Counted from the first letter of the stretch, positions 1-9,110 are shown. The stretch: 64,000 nt of DNA from Flavobacterium sp. (GCF_025352425.1 NZ_JANXTI010000031.1:1-64000), one strand, 5' to 3'. Numbers and translations are program-made. Notes: generated from the sequence alone by a model not told the origin.

Positions 1-40
1 CTTCTAAAACTCTAAAATAATTTTTTACTATATTTGACAT

Positions 41-99
41 AGATATTGGTTTGTTTGGCGACATCAAGATACTGAATTTCAGTATCTTGACCAATATCT
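41..99. repeat. nested inverted repeats upstream of the first gene
   Basis: An inner inverted repeat has 13-bp arms at 64-76 and 78-90, separated by one base. An outer pair (AGATATTGG at 41-49 and CCAATATCT at 91-99) encloses it. A TATATTTG promoter-like box lies at 29-36. The structure could be a terminator or regulatory hairpin of a gene left of the window, or a small structured transcript. No coding sequence was seen in 1-218. Confidence 0.55.
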
Positions 100-195
100 A
101 ATCAATTTATTTTACTTCAAATAATTACACCCAACGGGTTATACATAATAATCTTATGTGTTGTTTTTATATTTCCTTAAAACTTAATCATTTCT

Positions 196-203
196 TACCT
201 TTG
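196..203 (+). promoter_or_regulatory. TAnnTTTG promoter box for the flavin/2Fe-2S reductase
   Basis: TACCTTTG lies 15 nt before the ATG at 219. It matches the Bacteroidota -7 consensus. Its position rules out the upstream in-frame ATG at 156 as the start. No clear -33 TTG was seen. Confidence 0.6.
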
Positions 204-218
204 CAAAAATTATTTTAC

Positions 219-1274
219 ATGCATTCATTTTATAAATTACAGATTAAGGAAGTAAAACACGAGACTCCTAATGCCATTTCTGTTGCTTTCAATATACCTG
301 CCGAATTAAAAGCTGCATACCAATTCACGGCGGGTCAATACGTAAACCTAAAACTAACTTTAGACGGACAGGAAATTCGTCGTGCCTATTCAATTTGTTC
401 TTCACCTAATAGTGGCGAATTGCGAATTGCGATAAAATCTGTTAGAGAAGGTCATTTTTCAAAATTTGCGAATGAAAATTTAAAGGTTGGGGATATTTTG
501 GAAGTTGGTCAACCGGAAGGAAAATTTACTTTCGAGCCATCGTTTTCTAACTTGAAAAACTATGCCGGTTTTGTTGCAGGTAGTGGCATTACGCCGGTTG
601 TGTCTATCCTGAAATCGGTTTTGGAAAGCGAACCAAAAAGTACTTTTGTTTTGGTTTATGGCAACAAAACTCCGGATGAAACTATTTTTTACAATGAGTT
701 ACACGAGCTGCAACTCAAATATGTTGGGCGCTTTTTTGTTCATTACGTTTTTAGCCAAGCTAAAGCCGATGGTGAGCTTTTTGGACGCATTGAGAAGTCG
801 ACCGTTAATTTTGTTTTGAATAATAAACACAAGGAAAAAGAGTTTGATAAATTCTATTTATGTGGTCCGGAAGCCATGATTAATTTGGTTTCTGATGTTT
901 TGGCAACCCACAATATTCTTGAGGAAAATATCAAATTCGAATTGTTTTCTACATCTACAACGAACGATAATCCAAGTGCTGAGACGCATACCGGACACAC
1001 CAAAATTACCGTGATGGTTGATGATGAAGAAACTATTTTTGAAATGTCGCAAAAGCAAACGGTTCTCGAAGCCGCTTTGAAACAGGGAATTGATGCGCCT
1101 TATTCCTGTCAGGGTGGAATTTGTAGTTCCTGCCTGGCGCGAATTACTAACGGAACAGCCGAAATGAAAAAGAATACTATTTTAACTGATAGTGAAATTG
1201 CCGAAGGATTGATCTTAACGTGTCAGGCACATCCCACTTCTGCAGCCATTTATGTTGATTATGATGATGTATAA
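219..1274 (+). CDS. ferredoxin-NADP reductase-like flavoprotein with C-terminal 2Fe-2S domain
   Basis: A 351-residue electron-transfer protein of the PaaE / class IA reductase type. NAD(P)H electrons would pass through FAD to a plant-type 2Fe-2S cluster and on to an unknown acceptor. The FAD domain carries RRAYSICSSP (RxYS-type motif). The nucleotide domain has GSGITP and YLCGPEAMI. The ferredoxin domain at about residues 265-351 has SCQGGICSSC and a later LTC, giving the four cluster cysteines. The start at 219 is preferred over 156 because a TAnnTTTG box lies between them. No phenylacetate-degradation genes flank it, so the native partner is unknown. It converges with the GT9 gene, with 41 bp between the stops. 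Confidence 0.85.
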   Translation: MHSFYKLQIKEVKHETPNAISVAFNIPAELKAAYQFTAGQYVNLKLTLDGQEIRRAYSICSSPNSGELRIAIKSVREGHFSKFANENLKVGDILEVGQPEGKFTFEPSFSNLKNYAGFVAGSGITPVVSILKSVLESEPKSTFVLVYGNKTPDETIFYNELHELQLKYVGRFFVHYVFSQAKADGELFGRIEKSTVNFVLNNKHKEKEFDKFYLCGPEAMINLVSDVLATHNILEENIKFELFSTSTTNDNPSAETHTGHTKITVMVDDEETIFEMSQKQTVLEAALKQGIDAPYSCQGGICSSCLARITNGTAEMKKNTILTDSEIAEGLILTCQAHPTSAAIYVDYDDV

Positions 1275-1315
1275 TTAGAGCAAGAAGCAAGAGAAAAGAA
1301 TATAGATTTCTTCTT

Positions 1316-2398
1316 TCAGCGAAGCGGTCTTGCTTCATACAGCAGATCGGTCTTGGCTCTAATTTTTTCAACAATAGCTTCAACAGGAATTGTTCGCATA
1401 GCCTCTTCATAACCTTTAACTTTCTTATTCCCATAAACCGATGTCGGCAATTGCGGAAACTTCTCTCTGTCGGAAACCAAACAGTTTTCCAACGGTTGAT
1501 TGAATGGTGCAAATCCCGCAAAAGGATGCGTTGCGCCCCAAAGCGTAATCACTTTTAACCCAAGCATTGCGGCAATGTGTGCATTCCCAGAATCCATAGA
1601 AAGCATTACATCAAGGTTAGAGATTAAATCCAATTCTTGTGGAAGTTTGAGTTTCCCGGCAACGTTAATGACGTTATCTTTTCCTAAAGCAAACAAATTC
1701 AGGATTTCACTTTCCTTGTTTCCTCCGCCAAAAAGAAAGATATTATTATTTGAATCTGATGACAATTCATCAATCACTTTCTGCATCAAATCCTGCGGAT
1801 AAACCTTACTGTCGTATTGGGCAAATGGCGCGATTCCTATCCACTTGTGATTTGCTTTTTCGCCTGAAATTTCTAAAATTTCTTTTGATAAATCCGCTTT
1901 TTGAGGAAACTGTGGATTAGATAAATCGAGTTTAAAACCCAGTTTTTTAAACGTTTCAACATGCCTTTCAATCATTGTTTTGGTTGGCTTGAAGACTTTA
2001 TTTTGGGCTCGGGTTAAAGCTCTTTTTTCTGCTCTGCCTTTATCCGTAAAAGCTACTTTTTTTCCGCTTAAGGCAAATAAGTTTCGGATAATTTGTGAAC
2101 GCAACACATTGTGCAAATCGGCAACAGCATCAATGTTTAATTTCTTTAAATCGGAATATAATTTCAATAAGCCCAGGAAACCTTTGTGTCTTTCTTTAAC
2201 ATCAACTGCAAAGAAATTCACATTTTCAATTCCGTCAAAAAAAGGTTTGAAAAACGGTCGGGAAACAACCGTGATTTTCACACTTGTCCCGACGCTTCGG
2301 GATTGTTCAACAAATGCTCTAATAACAGGAACTGTCATCGCGACATCGCCCATGGCAGATAATCGGATGACAGCTATATGTTCGATTGGTTTTGACAA
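1316..2398 (-). CDS. glycosyltransferase family 9 (heptosyltransferase-like)
   Basis: A 360-residue GT9 protein, the family that adds heptose or related sugars to the LPS inner core on the cytoplasmic face of the inner membrane. The N-terminal IAVIRLSAMGDVAMT and the C-terminal MDSGNAHIAAMLGLKVITLW followed by THP are the acceptor-side and ADP-sugar-binding signatures. It follows the DUF4254 gene by 12 bp on the same strand, an association often seen in flavobacteria, so the two are probably co-transcribed from the box at 3098-3105. Residues EQSRSVGTS coincide with a 16-bp palindromic repeat (2287-2302) in a variable loop. The exact sugar donor cannot be told from sequence. Confidence 0.88.
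   Translation of the reverse strand: MSKPIEHIAVIRLSAMGDVAMTVPVIRAFVEQSRSVGTSVKITVVSRPFFKPFFDGIENVNFFAVDVKERHKGFLGLLKLYSDLKKLNIDAVADLHNVLRSQIIRNLFALSGKKVAFTDKGRAEKRALTRAQNKVFKPTKTMIERHVETFKKLGFKLDLSNPQFPQKADLSKEILEISGEKANHKWIGIAPFAQYDSKVYPQDLMQKVIDELSSDSNNNIFLFGGGNKESEILNLFALGKDNVINVAGKLKLPQELDLISNLDVMLSMDSGNAHIAAMLGLKVITLWGATHPFAGFAPFNQPLENCLVSDREKFPQLPTSVYGNKKVKGYEEAMRTIPVEAIVEKIRAKTDLLYEARPLR
2287..2302. repeat. 16-bp palindrome TCCCGA-N4-TCGGGA, copy 1 (in GT9 gene)
   Basis: TCCCGACGCTTCGGGA forms a 6-bp stem with a 4-nt loop. The same design occurs at 29949-29964 and 33906-33921, each inside a coding sequence and each kept in frame. Confidence 0.7.
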
Positions 2399-2410
2399 AA
2401 GATTGCCGGT

Positions 2411-3016
2411 TTATTTTTTATTTTGGTACAAAACCGGATTCAAATCATCATCGTTGTACATTTTCATTTGCTTGTACACTTTCATAAATTTGTCGCCATT
2501 TTCAATATCGGTCAATAAATCATCAATTGCTGTTGACAAATCGGTTCTTTGTTCCAATAAGACATTTAATTTTAACTGGCATTTATCTCGGTGTTCTTGT
2601 GAAGCTTCAGCACGATTGGCTTCTTCTGTCATATGGAAAATCTTTAATGCTAAAATGGATAGTCTGTCAATCGTCCAGGCTGGACTTTCGGAGTTTATTT
2701 TAGCGATATCTTTTACTTTAACATTGCTGTATTTTTGAAGAAAATAGCTGTCGATATATTCAACCATATCGGTTCGCTCCTGGTTGGAAGCATCGATTCT
2801 TCTTTTCAAAACCAAAGCAGCAACCGGATCAATGTTTGGGTCACGAATAATGTCTTCAAAATGCCATTGAACTGTATCAATCCAATTCTTAAAATACAAC
2901 AAATGTTCTATCTTCTCTTTTGGATACGGATTGTTAACCGGTTGGTCTACGTTGTCATGAACATGATAATCCCTGATGCTTTGTTCAAATATAGAATAGG
3001 CTAATTTTGAAAACAT
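2411..3016 (-). CDS. DUF4254 domain-containing protein
   Basis: A 201-residue cytoplasmic, mostly helical protein matching my recollection of the DUF4254 family. No biochemical function is known to me. It has no signal peptide or membrane segment. The central part (NQERTDMVEYIDSYF, then SPAWTIDRLSILALKIFHM) is the typical conserved stretch. It lies immediately upstream of the GT9 glycosyltransferase, which suggests a role linked to LPS core assembly, but that is inference from context only. The start at 3016 fits a TAnnTTTG box at 3098-3105 and a GC-rich hairpin-forming leader (CCGCTTTGGCGG at 3053-3064). Confidence 0.85.
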   Translation of the reverse strand: MFSKLAYSIFEQSIRDYHVHDNVDQPVNNPYPKEKIEHLLYFKNWIDTVQWHFEDIIRDPNIDPVAALVLKRRIDASNQERTDMVEYIDSYFLQKYSNVKVKDIAKINSESPAWTIDRLSILALKIFHMTEEANRAEASQEHRDKCQLKLNVLLEQRTDLSTAIDDLLTDIENGDKFMKVYKQMKMYNDDDLNPVLYQNKK

Positions 3017-3097
3017 AATTTTAAATTTTATTTATTTAACTTCGTTCGGTTCCCGCTTTGGCGGTTCGGGTTATAAATTCGACTAAAGTCTCGGGGG

Positions 3098-3105
3098 CAA
3101 AGATA
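3098..3105 (-). promoter_or_regulatory. TAnnTTTG promoter box for the DUF4254-GT9 operon
   Basis: On the minus strand the sequence reads TATCTTTG, about 80 nt before the DUF4254 start. The leader between them contains a CCGC-TTTG-GCGG hairpin, unusually GC-rich for this genome. Confidence 0.5.
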
Positions 3106-3145
3106 GTTTTTTATACTTTTACCTAAACATACAAATTCCACATTC

Positions 3146-3799
3146 ATGCAACTTCATAATATTTCGGAAAACAATAGTATCCTCAATCATTTTTTAGCCC
3201 AAATTCGCGATGTCAACATTCAAAAAGACAGCATGCGTTTCAGGAAAAACATTGAACGAATAGGTGAAATAATGGCGTATGAATTGAGTAAAACTTTAGA
3301 ATACAAAGCTATTGATGTTCAAACTCCGTTAGGCATTAAACACACCACAACCATTGCCGACAATGTAGTTTTGTGTTCCATACTTCGGGCCGGATTGGCA
3401 TTACATATGGGTTTTATGAATATTTTTGACAATGCGGAAAATGGCTTTGTTTCTGCCTATCGCCATCATTATAAAAACGATGATGATTTTGAGATTTTGG
3501 TTGAATACCAGGCTGCACCTTCTTTTGAAAATAAAAACCTCATTATGATTGACCCGATGCTTGCCACAGGCCATTCGATGGTGGCGGTTTTAAACAAGTT
3601 ACATTTGGAACAAAAACCAAAAGAAATCCATATTGCGGTTGTAATTGCGGCACCCGAAGGTATTGAATACCTGAAGCAAAATCTTCCGGATAGCTGCCAT
3701 CTTTGGATAGCTGCGATAGATGAAAAACTAAACGAGAAAAACTACATCGTGCCTGGCCTTGGCGACGCCGGAGATTTGGCGTATGGAAGCAAATTATAG
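3146..3799 (+). CDS. upp: uracil phosphoribosyltransferase
   Basis: A 217-residue enzyme that joins uracil and PRPP to make UMP in pyrimidine salvage. The PRPP-binding loop MIDPMLATGHSM and the C-terminal uracil-site segment GLGDAGDLAYGS are both present, and length is normal for the family. It is divergent from the DUF4254 gene. Its 3' end overlaps the last 6 bp of the convergent DUF6427 gene. The predicted product is cytoplasmic and looks intact. Confidence 0.93.
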   Translation: MQLHNISENNSILNHFLAQIRDVNIQKDSMRFRKNIERIGEIMAYELSKTLEYKAIDVQTPLGIKHTTTIADNVVLCSILRAGLALHMGFMNIFDNAENGFVSAYRHHYKNDDDFEILVEYQAAPSFENKNLIMIDPMLATGHSMVAVLNKLHLEQKPKEIHIAVVIAAPEGIEYLKQNLPDSCHLWIAAIDEKLNEKNYIVPGLGDAGDLAYGSKL

Positions 3800-4723
3800 C
3801 TGAGAAAAATAGCTAAAAAAACATCCCAAAATAATTAATAACAATACGATTTCCTGATACATTTTGTTTTGGGAAGATTCAATGTTTATGGTACACATTA
3901 CTGCTAATGGCATAAAAGTAAAAATCAACATGTCATTGTTTTTCTCAGGCGAAATCAGAAATATTGTTACTCCGATTATAACTCCGAAAATCATTTTTTT
4001 ATAAGAAGCTTGTAAAATCAAAGGTTTGTTGGTCAGGGAAAAAATCAATGATGACAGAAAATATAAGGCAATAACAACAAAAAATGAAAGAGCAATATTT
4101 TGATAATTATTGCTAAAATAATCCAATTCAAAATTAGTTTGGGTTTGATTTAAAATGTGGGTTATCCATGTTTGATCAAATGCTAAAGCACCAACCATAA
4201 ATATAATCGCGGTTGCAAAAAAAGCTAAAAATGGCAAAAGCCAGTTCCTGTAATCTCTTGAAACGTGAAAAATAATGGAGATATATACCAATAAAATAAA
4301 GAGAATGCACCAAAAATGAAATAAGCTGGCTATGAAAATCCACATCGAAGCATCGAAAATCTTTTCTTTTGGCGCTTTTAACGTTTGCAGTGAAATCATT
4401 CTTCGGATAGCCAGGAGAAGAAAAAAATTGGCAAACAATAAATTAGAATTATTAAAAACAGCCGGAAAAATGAGCAGAAACAATAAGAAAAATAAAATAG
4501 TATAACTGCTATTTCTCGTAAGGTTGTTCTTTTTTACCGTAAAGTTTACCAGGAAAAAGGAAGCCAATAATAGCAAAACAAGAGCTGCCGTTTTATAAAA
4601 TCCATTGGAAAAAATCGTTGTAAGCAAATCACTTGATTGATACATAAAAAAGAAAAGAAGCAGCAGAACGACCACCAAAGCATTATTAAGCAATGTAGAT
4701 TTTTTAAAAACGCTTGTTATCAT
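3794..4723 (-). CDS. multi-pass membrane protein, DUF6427 type
   Basis: A 309-residue protein made almost entirely of hydrophobic segments (about eight to nine predicted helices from residue 15 on). I recognise it as resembling the flavobacterial DUF6427 family, of unknown function. Its neighbours upp, a DUF6341-type small protein and purD form an arrangement I recall as common in flavobacteria. Its start codon lies inside the divergent promoter of the DUF6341-type gene. Its 3' end overlaps upp by 6 bp. No catalytic motif is visible. Confidence 0.75.
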   Translation of the reverse strand: MITSVFKKSTLLNNALVVVLLLLFFFMYQSSDLLTTIFSNGFYKTAALVLLLLASFFLVNFTVKKNNLTRNSSYTILFFLLFLLIFPAVFNNSNLLFANFFLLLAIRRMISLQTLKAPKEKIFDASMWIFIASLFHFWCILFILLVYISIIFHVSRDYRNWLLPFLAFFATAIIFMVGALAFDQTWITHILNQTQTNFELDYFSNNYQNIALSFFVVIALYFLSSLIFSLTNKPLILQASYKKMIFGVIIGVTIFLISPEKNNDMLIFTFMPLAVMCTINIESSQNKMYQEIVLLLIILGCFFSYFSQL

Positions 4724-4743
4724 AAGGATATTTTATACATTTG
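4714..4743 (+). promoter_or_regulatory. promoter (TTG-N19-TACATTTG) for the small membrane protein
   Basis: TTG at 4714-4716 and TACATTTG at 4736-4743, 19 nt apart, fit the flavobacterial promoter consensus. The ATG at 4769 follows at normal distance. This shows that an in-frame start at 4637 is not used. Confidence 0.65.
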
Positions 4744-4768
4744 TGCTGTAAATATAACATTTTATAAA

Positions 4769-4999
4769 ATGAGAGCATTTTTTGAAGGTATTCAATCTTT
4801 ATTTGTAGATTTTTTATTCAAACCACTTGATTTTTTGCGTTCTTTAGAGTTAAGCAGTTGGTGGTTGGCTAACCTTGTTAGCTGGATTATGATAATAATT
4901 TGTGGATATTACATTGTTTACTGGTGTAAACAATTAACCATCCACCGCGCTAACAATGAAGAAAACCAGGATACCACGGCCCATTCTTTCTTAAAGTAA
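4769..4999 (+). CDS. small membrane protein, DUF6341 type
   Basis: A 76-residue protein starting MRAFFEGIQSLFVDFLF. One strong transmembrane helix (about residues 34-53, LANLVSWIMIIICGYYIVYW) is followed by a short polar tail. It resembles the small flavobacterial DUF6341 family of unknown function. The start is fixed by the promoter at 4714-4743. Its last codons overlap the 3' end of purD (convergent) by 9 bp. Conserved position beside the DUF6427-type gene hints at a shared membrane role, but there is no direct evidence. Confidence 0.75.
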   Translation: MRAFFEGIQSLFVDFLFKPLDFLRSLELSSWWLANLVSWIMIIICGYYIVYWCKQLTIHRANNEENQDTTAHSFLK

Positions 5000-6265
5000 G
5001 TCGAATCCAATATCTTTTCTAAAATACATCTTATCAAAATGCAGCTTGACTATATTTTGGTAAGATTTTTTTATGGCTTCTTGGAAGTCATCGCCAAACG
5101 AAGTGATTGCTAAAACTCTTCCGCCATTGGTTATTACTTTCCCATTTTCTATTGTTGTTCCTGCATGGAAAACAAGAGAATTTTCAATATTGTCCAGTCC
5201 TGAAATTTCGTAGCCTTTTCCATAATCTTCAGGATAACCACCGGAAACTATCATAACTGTGGTAGCGCTTCTTTCATCAATTTCCAACGACATTTCATCT
5301 AATTTCTCATTGCTTACAGCCTGAAATAATTCCACTAAATCAGATTTTATTCTCGGAATTACAACTTCCGTTTCGGGATCACCCATTCTAACGTTGTATT
5401 CAATTACTATTGGTTCCCCATTAACAATGATTAATCCAATAAAAACAAAACCTTTATATTCAATTCCGTCTTTCTGTAAACCCTGAATGGTTGGTTTTAC
5501 AATTCGGGTTTCAATTTTTTCCAACAAAACAGCATCTGCAAATGGAACTGGAGAAATTGCTCCCATACCACCGGTATTTAAACCCGTGTCTCCTTCACCA
5601 ATTCGTTTATAATCTTTAGCCGTTGGCAGAATTTTGTAATTTTTACCGTCTGTCAATACAAAACAACTTAATTCAATTCCGTCCAGAAATTCTTCAATAA
5701 CTACTTTGCCACTTGCATTGCCAAATTTTGCATGAACCAACATATTTCGTAATTCTGTTTTCGCTTCTTCTAAATCGTGAAGAATTAAGACGCCCTTTCC
5801 GGCGGCTAAACCATCCGCTTTTAATACATAGGGCGGGTGTAGGGTTTCTAAAAATTCGCATCCTTTTTCAATAGTTGCTGCCGTAAAACTATCATACGCT
5901 GCGGTTGGGATTTCATGTTTTACCAAAAATTCTTTGGCAAACTCTTTACTTCCTTCCAATTGAGCGCCAACTTTTGATGGTCCAATAACCGAAATATGAT
6001 GTAATGCAGAATCATTTTTAAAGAAATCATAAATTCCTGACACTAATGGATCTTCAGGGCCAACGACAACCATTTCAACTTTTTCCACAATGGCAAATGA
6101 TTTTAAAGCCGTAAAATCGGTCGGAGTGATGGAAATGTTAGTTGCTATTGCGGATGTTCCGGCGTTTCCTGGCGCTACAAAAAGTGTTGAACATTTTGAA
6201 CTTTGAAGGATTTTATATGCTAAAGCATGTTCTCTTCCGCCGGAGCCAAGTAGTAAGATGACCAT
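4991..6265 (-). CDS. purD: phosphoribosylamine-glycine ligase
   Basis: A 424-residue ATP-grasp enzyme of de novo purine synthesis, making GAR from phosphoribosylamine, glycine and ATP. Diagnostic segments are GSGGREHALA at the N terminus, GPEDPLVSGI, LKADGLAAGKGV (ATP-grasp), NTGGMGAISP and YNVRMGDPETEVV. The full domain set and normal length are present. A minus-strand TATTTTTG box at 6283-6290 gives a short leader. No other purine genes are in the window, so it stands alone here. Confidence 0.95.
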   Translation of the reverse strand: MVILLLGSGGREHALAYKILQSSKCSTLFVAPGNAGTSAIATNISITPTDFTALKSFAIVEKVEMVVVGPEDPLVSGIYDFFKNDSALHHISVIGPSKVGAQLEGSKEFAKEFLVKHEIPTAAYDSFTAATIEKGCEFLETLHPPYVLKADGLAAGKGVLILHDLEEAKTELRNMLVHAKFGNASGKVVIEEFLDGIELSCFVLTDGKNYKILPTAKDYKRIGEGDTGLNTGGMGAISPVPFADAVLLEKIETRIVKPTIQGLQKDGIEYKGFVFIGLIIVNGEPIVIEYNVRMGDPETEVVIPRIKSDLVELFQAVSNEKLDEMSLEIDERSATTVMIVSGGYPEDYGKGYEISGLDNIENSLVFHAGTTIENGKVITNGGRVLAITSFGDDFQEAIKKSYQNIVKLHFDKMYFRKDIGFDLL

Positions 6266-6282
6266 CTTTTTAATTTTGATTG

Positions 6283-6290
6283 CAAAAATA
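6283..6290 (-). promoter_or_regulatory. TAnnTTTG promoter box for purD
   Basis: TATTTTTG on the minus strand lies 17 nt upstream of the purD ATG. The divergent T9SS-protein promoter at 6326-6352 lies only 36 bp away. Confidence 0.55.
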
Positions 6291-6325
6291 ACCTTTTCTC
6301 TATTAAAGATTTAATAAAATTTAAG

Positions 6326-6352
6326 TTGGTTAAAATAAAAATGTTATTTTTG
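6326..6352 (+). promoter_or_regulatory. promoter (TTG-N16-TATTTTTG) for the BNR-repeat secreted protein
   Basis: TTG at 6326-6328 and TATTTTTG at 6345-6352 precede the ATG at 6379 by 26 nt. Confidence 0.5.
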
Positions 6353-6378
6353 TTTTCAATTATTTAAAACTAAAAACT

Positions 6379-7737
6379 ATGAAAAAATTATTACTTACTT
6401 TTTCTTTAATTGCTTTAACCTCAACAATAAACGCTCAGTGGATTTCTCAGGAAACGGGCTTTCCTGACGCGAGCAGAGGTCTAAGCCAAATTAGCATTAT
6501 CGATGCTAATACTGTATGGGCATTAGCCTACGATGGTTCTGGTCTTGGTGCTAATATTCAAGAATTTACAAGAACAACTGATGGCGGAACTACTTGGACT
6601 CCGGGAATTATAGATGTGGGAAATACGGTTTGGGAAATAAATAATATATCTCCTGTTAGCGCAGAAATTGCCTGGGTTTCGGCTATAAACAATATCTCCG
6701 GGGACGCAAATAATGGTGTTGGTTATATTTATAAAACTGCCGATCACGGTATGAACTGGACGCAACAATGTGCAACATGTTTTCAAACTGCTGGTTCGTC
6801 TTTCTTAAATGGGGTTTACTTTTTTAATAATCTTGTTGGTGTTGCCTATGGTGATCCTGTAGGTAGTGAATTTGAAATTTGGAGAACTACAAATGGTGGT
6901 ACTAACTGGACTCAGGTGCCAGGTGCCAGCATAACAAATCCGTTAAGTGGAGAATATGGGTATAATAGTACGCCAATTGCTGCAGGAGGTACATTATGGT
7001 TCCCAACAAATAAAGGAAGATTATACAGAACCACTGACCAAGGAGCTACTTGGACAGCTGCTCAAGCGCCATTGACTGATTTTGGTGCTGCTTTACCGGC
7101 AAATAGTGGAAGTGCAATTTTTAGTAGTGCTACCAATGGTTATTTATTAAAAACATCGGGAACCGTTGCTACTCCTGTTTATACTTACTATACTACTACA
7201 AACGGTGGAGCTCTTTGGTCTGCAGGAACAACTTTTACAGGTACTCGTAGAATTCTTAATTACATTCCCGGAACTACAAATATCGTTGCTACTTCCCAAG
7301 CTGCACCCGTTGGGACATCTATTAGTACAAATAACGGGGGGGCCTGGACTGATCTTGAACCAACTGGGACAACTCAAAGAGGAGCCTCAGCATTTTTAAC
7401 GGCATCTGTTGGTTGGAGTGCCGGTTTTAGTGATGGTGATCCACTTGGTTCGGCGGGTATTTTTAAATTATCTGGTCCTTTAGCAACGCCAGGTTTTGGA
7501 AACGCTGCTAAATATAAAGTATACCCTAATCCTGCTACTTCAGTAGTAACCATTTCTACTCCGGATGTTGATACTGCAAATTTATCAGTAACTGATTTAT
7601 CAGGTAAAGTAGTGATGACTAAATCATTAAACGGAATTGAAAATACGGTAGATATTTCTAACCTTTCTACTGGTGCTTATTTCTTCGAAGTAAGTTCTAA
7701 CAACAAAAAAGAAGTGGTAAAGATTCTTAAAAATTAA
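6379..7737 (+). CDS. secreted BNR/YCF48-like repeat protein with T9SS type A sorting domain
   Basis: A 452-residue secreted protein. Residues 1-19 are a Sec signal peptide ending INA-Q. The body has about six Asp-box-type repeats (TTDGGTTW, TADHGMNW, TTNGGTNW, TTDQGATW, TTNGGALW and a degenerate NNGGAW), predicting a beta-propeller. The last about 75 residues, beginning KVYPNPATS and ending VVKILKN, are a type A sorting domain for the type IX secretion system. It would be exported across the outer membrane and released or anchored. The ligand is unknown. A terminator at 7760-7789 follows, so it is likely monocistronic. Confidence 0.88.
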   Translation: MKKLLLTFSLIALTSTINAQWISQETGFPDASRGLSQISIIDANTVWALAYDGSGLGANIQEFTRTTDGGTTWTPGIIDVGNTVWEINNISPVSAEIAWVSAINNISGDANNGVGYIYKTADHGMNWTQQCATCFQTAGSSFLNGVYFFNNLVGVAYGDPVGSEFEIWRTTNGGTNWTQVPGASITNPLSGEYGYNSTPIAAGGTLWFPTNKGRLYRTTDQGATWTAAQAPLTDFGAALPANSGSAIFSSATNGYLLKTSGTVATPVYTYYTTTNGGALWSAGTTFTGTRRILNYIPGTTNIVATSQAAPVGTSISTNNGGAWTDLEPTGTTQRGASAFLTASVGWSAGFSDGDPLGSAGIFKLSGPLATPGFGNAAKYKVYPNPATSVVTISTPDVDTANLSVTDLSGKVVMTKSLNGIENTVDISNLSTGAYFFEVSSNNKKEVVKILKN

Positions 7738-7759
7738 TTCCAAATAAAATAGTATTTTT

Positions 7760-7789
7760 AAGGGCTGACATTTGTTAGCCCTTTTTTTA
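7760..7789 (+). terminator. intrinsic terminator after the BNR-repeat gene
   Basis: AAGGGCT (7760-7766) pairs with AGCCCTT (7777-7783), followed by a T-tract. Confidence 0.75.
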
Positions 7790-7796
7790 TTGTCTT

Positions 7797-9110
7797 ATGT
7801 TCAATTTTTTCAATTTATCGCTGCGGTTAAATGGTTTTCCTATAAAGGAAGCGTCTGCCGAATTGAAAAAGATTATGACTATTTCAGAAATTGATTATGG
7901 CAATTATAGCAATCAAAAGAAAAAGGAAATTGTTGATTATCATTTGCGACACAACAAATCATATCAAAATTTTGTTGGAAAAACATCTGTTGACCATTGG
8001 GATGAACTTCCCATAATGACTAAAAAAGATTTTCAAAAACCCCTCGCAGAAAGACTTTCGGAAGGATTTACTCCAGCAACCGTCTACGTAAACAAAACCT
8101 CAGGTTCTAGTGGCGATCCTTTTATTTTCGCAAAGGATAAATTTTGCCATGCCTTAACCTGGGCAAATAACATTCGTTGTTTTAGCTGGTTTGGAATTGA
8201 TTTTAATTCATCGTTGCAAGCACGTTTTTATGGAATCCCATTAGATTTCATTGGCAACAAAAAAGAGCGCCTTAAAGACTTGCTGAGCAATCGTTATCGC
8301 TTCACTATTTTCGATTTGTCGGATGAAGTTTTGGAAAAAGTATTACTGAAGTTTGAAAAGAAAAAATTTGATTATATCAATGGATATACTTCTTCCATAG
8401 TTTTATTTGCTAAATTTTTACAAAAGAAAAATGTTGTTTTAACAACAGTGTGCCCAACATTGAAATGTTGCATCGTAACTTCTGAAATGCTTTTTGATGA
8501 TGATAAAATTTTGCTTGAAAAACAATTTGGTGTTCCGGTTATCAATGAATATGGAGCTTCTGAACTCGATTTGATAGCGTTTCAAAATGCTGCTGGTGAA
8601 TTACAAGTAAATTCAGAGACGTTATTTGTGGAAATTTTAGACAATAGTAACAATGTTTTGCCATTTGGAAAAGAAGGAAGAATTGTGATAACTTCATTAT
8701 ACAATAAAGCACATCCTTTTATCAGATATGATATTGGCGATGTTGGAATTTTAGACGAAAAAAGTACCACAAAGAAACCTATTCTTAAGAAGTTAATTGG
8801 CCGAACCAATGATGTGGCGGTTTTACCAAGCGGGAAAAAATCACCAGGATTGACCTTTTATTATGTTACAAAAAGCATCATTGAAGACGATGGTAATGTG
8901 AAGGAATTTGTGATTAAGCAAACAAAAATCGACACTTTTAACATTGAATATGTAAGTGAATTTGAGTTAACCGAAATTCAGATTCAACAAATTGAAAAAG
9001 CCATTACAACTTATTTAGAAAATGGTCTGACTTTTTTATTTGTCAGAAAAGATAAACTAGAACGTAGCAAAAGCGGAAAATTAAAGCAATTTGTTTCATT
9101 AGTTAAATAA
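7797..9110 (+). CDS. PaaK/CapK-like adenylate-forming enzyme
   Basis: A 437-residue member of the phenylacetate-CoA ligase-like (PaaK/CapK) branch of adenylate-forming enzymes. NKTSGSSGDPFIF is the phosphate-binding loop. NEYGASE and the segment IRYDIGDVG are the adenylate-binding and hinge motifs. The C-terminal lid domain ends with KSGKLKQFVSLVK. CapK-like members often sit next to polysaccharide clusters and are thought to activate an acyl group. Its 3' end abuts (6 bp) the first gene of the minus-strand polysaccharide island. The acyl substrate cannot be assigned, and a role in capsule modification is inferred only from position. Confidence 0.85.
   Translation: MFNFFNLSLRLNGFPIKEASAELKKIMTISEIDYGNYSNQKKKEIVDYHLRHNKSYQNFVGKTSVDHWDELPIMTKKDFQKPLAERLSEGFTPATVYVNKTSGSSGDPFIFAKDKFCHALTWANNIRCFSWFGIDFNSSLQARFYGIPLDFIGNKKERLKDLLSNRYRFTIFDLSDEVLEKVLLKFEKKKFDYINGYTSSIVLFAKFLQKKNVVLTTVCPTLKCCIVTSEMLFDDDKILLEKQFGVPVINEYGASELDLIAFQNAAGELQVNSETLFVEILDNSNNVLPFGKEGRIVITSLYNKAHPFIRYDIGDVGILDEKSTTKKPILKKLIGRTNDVAVLPSGKKSPGLTFYYVTKSIIEDDGNVKEFVIKQTKIDTFNIEYVSEFELTEIQIQQIEKAITTYLENGLTFLFVRKDKLERSKSGKLKQFVSLVK

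Noticed and set aside
1980-2738. Long plus-strand open frame across the GT9 and DUF4254 genes
   Set aside because: It is a shadow of two well-supported minus-strand genes and spans their junction.
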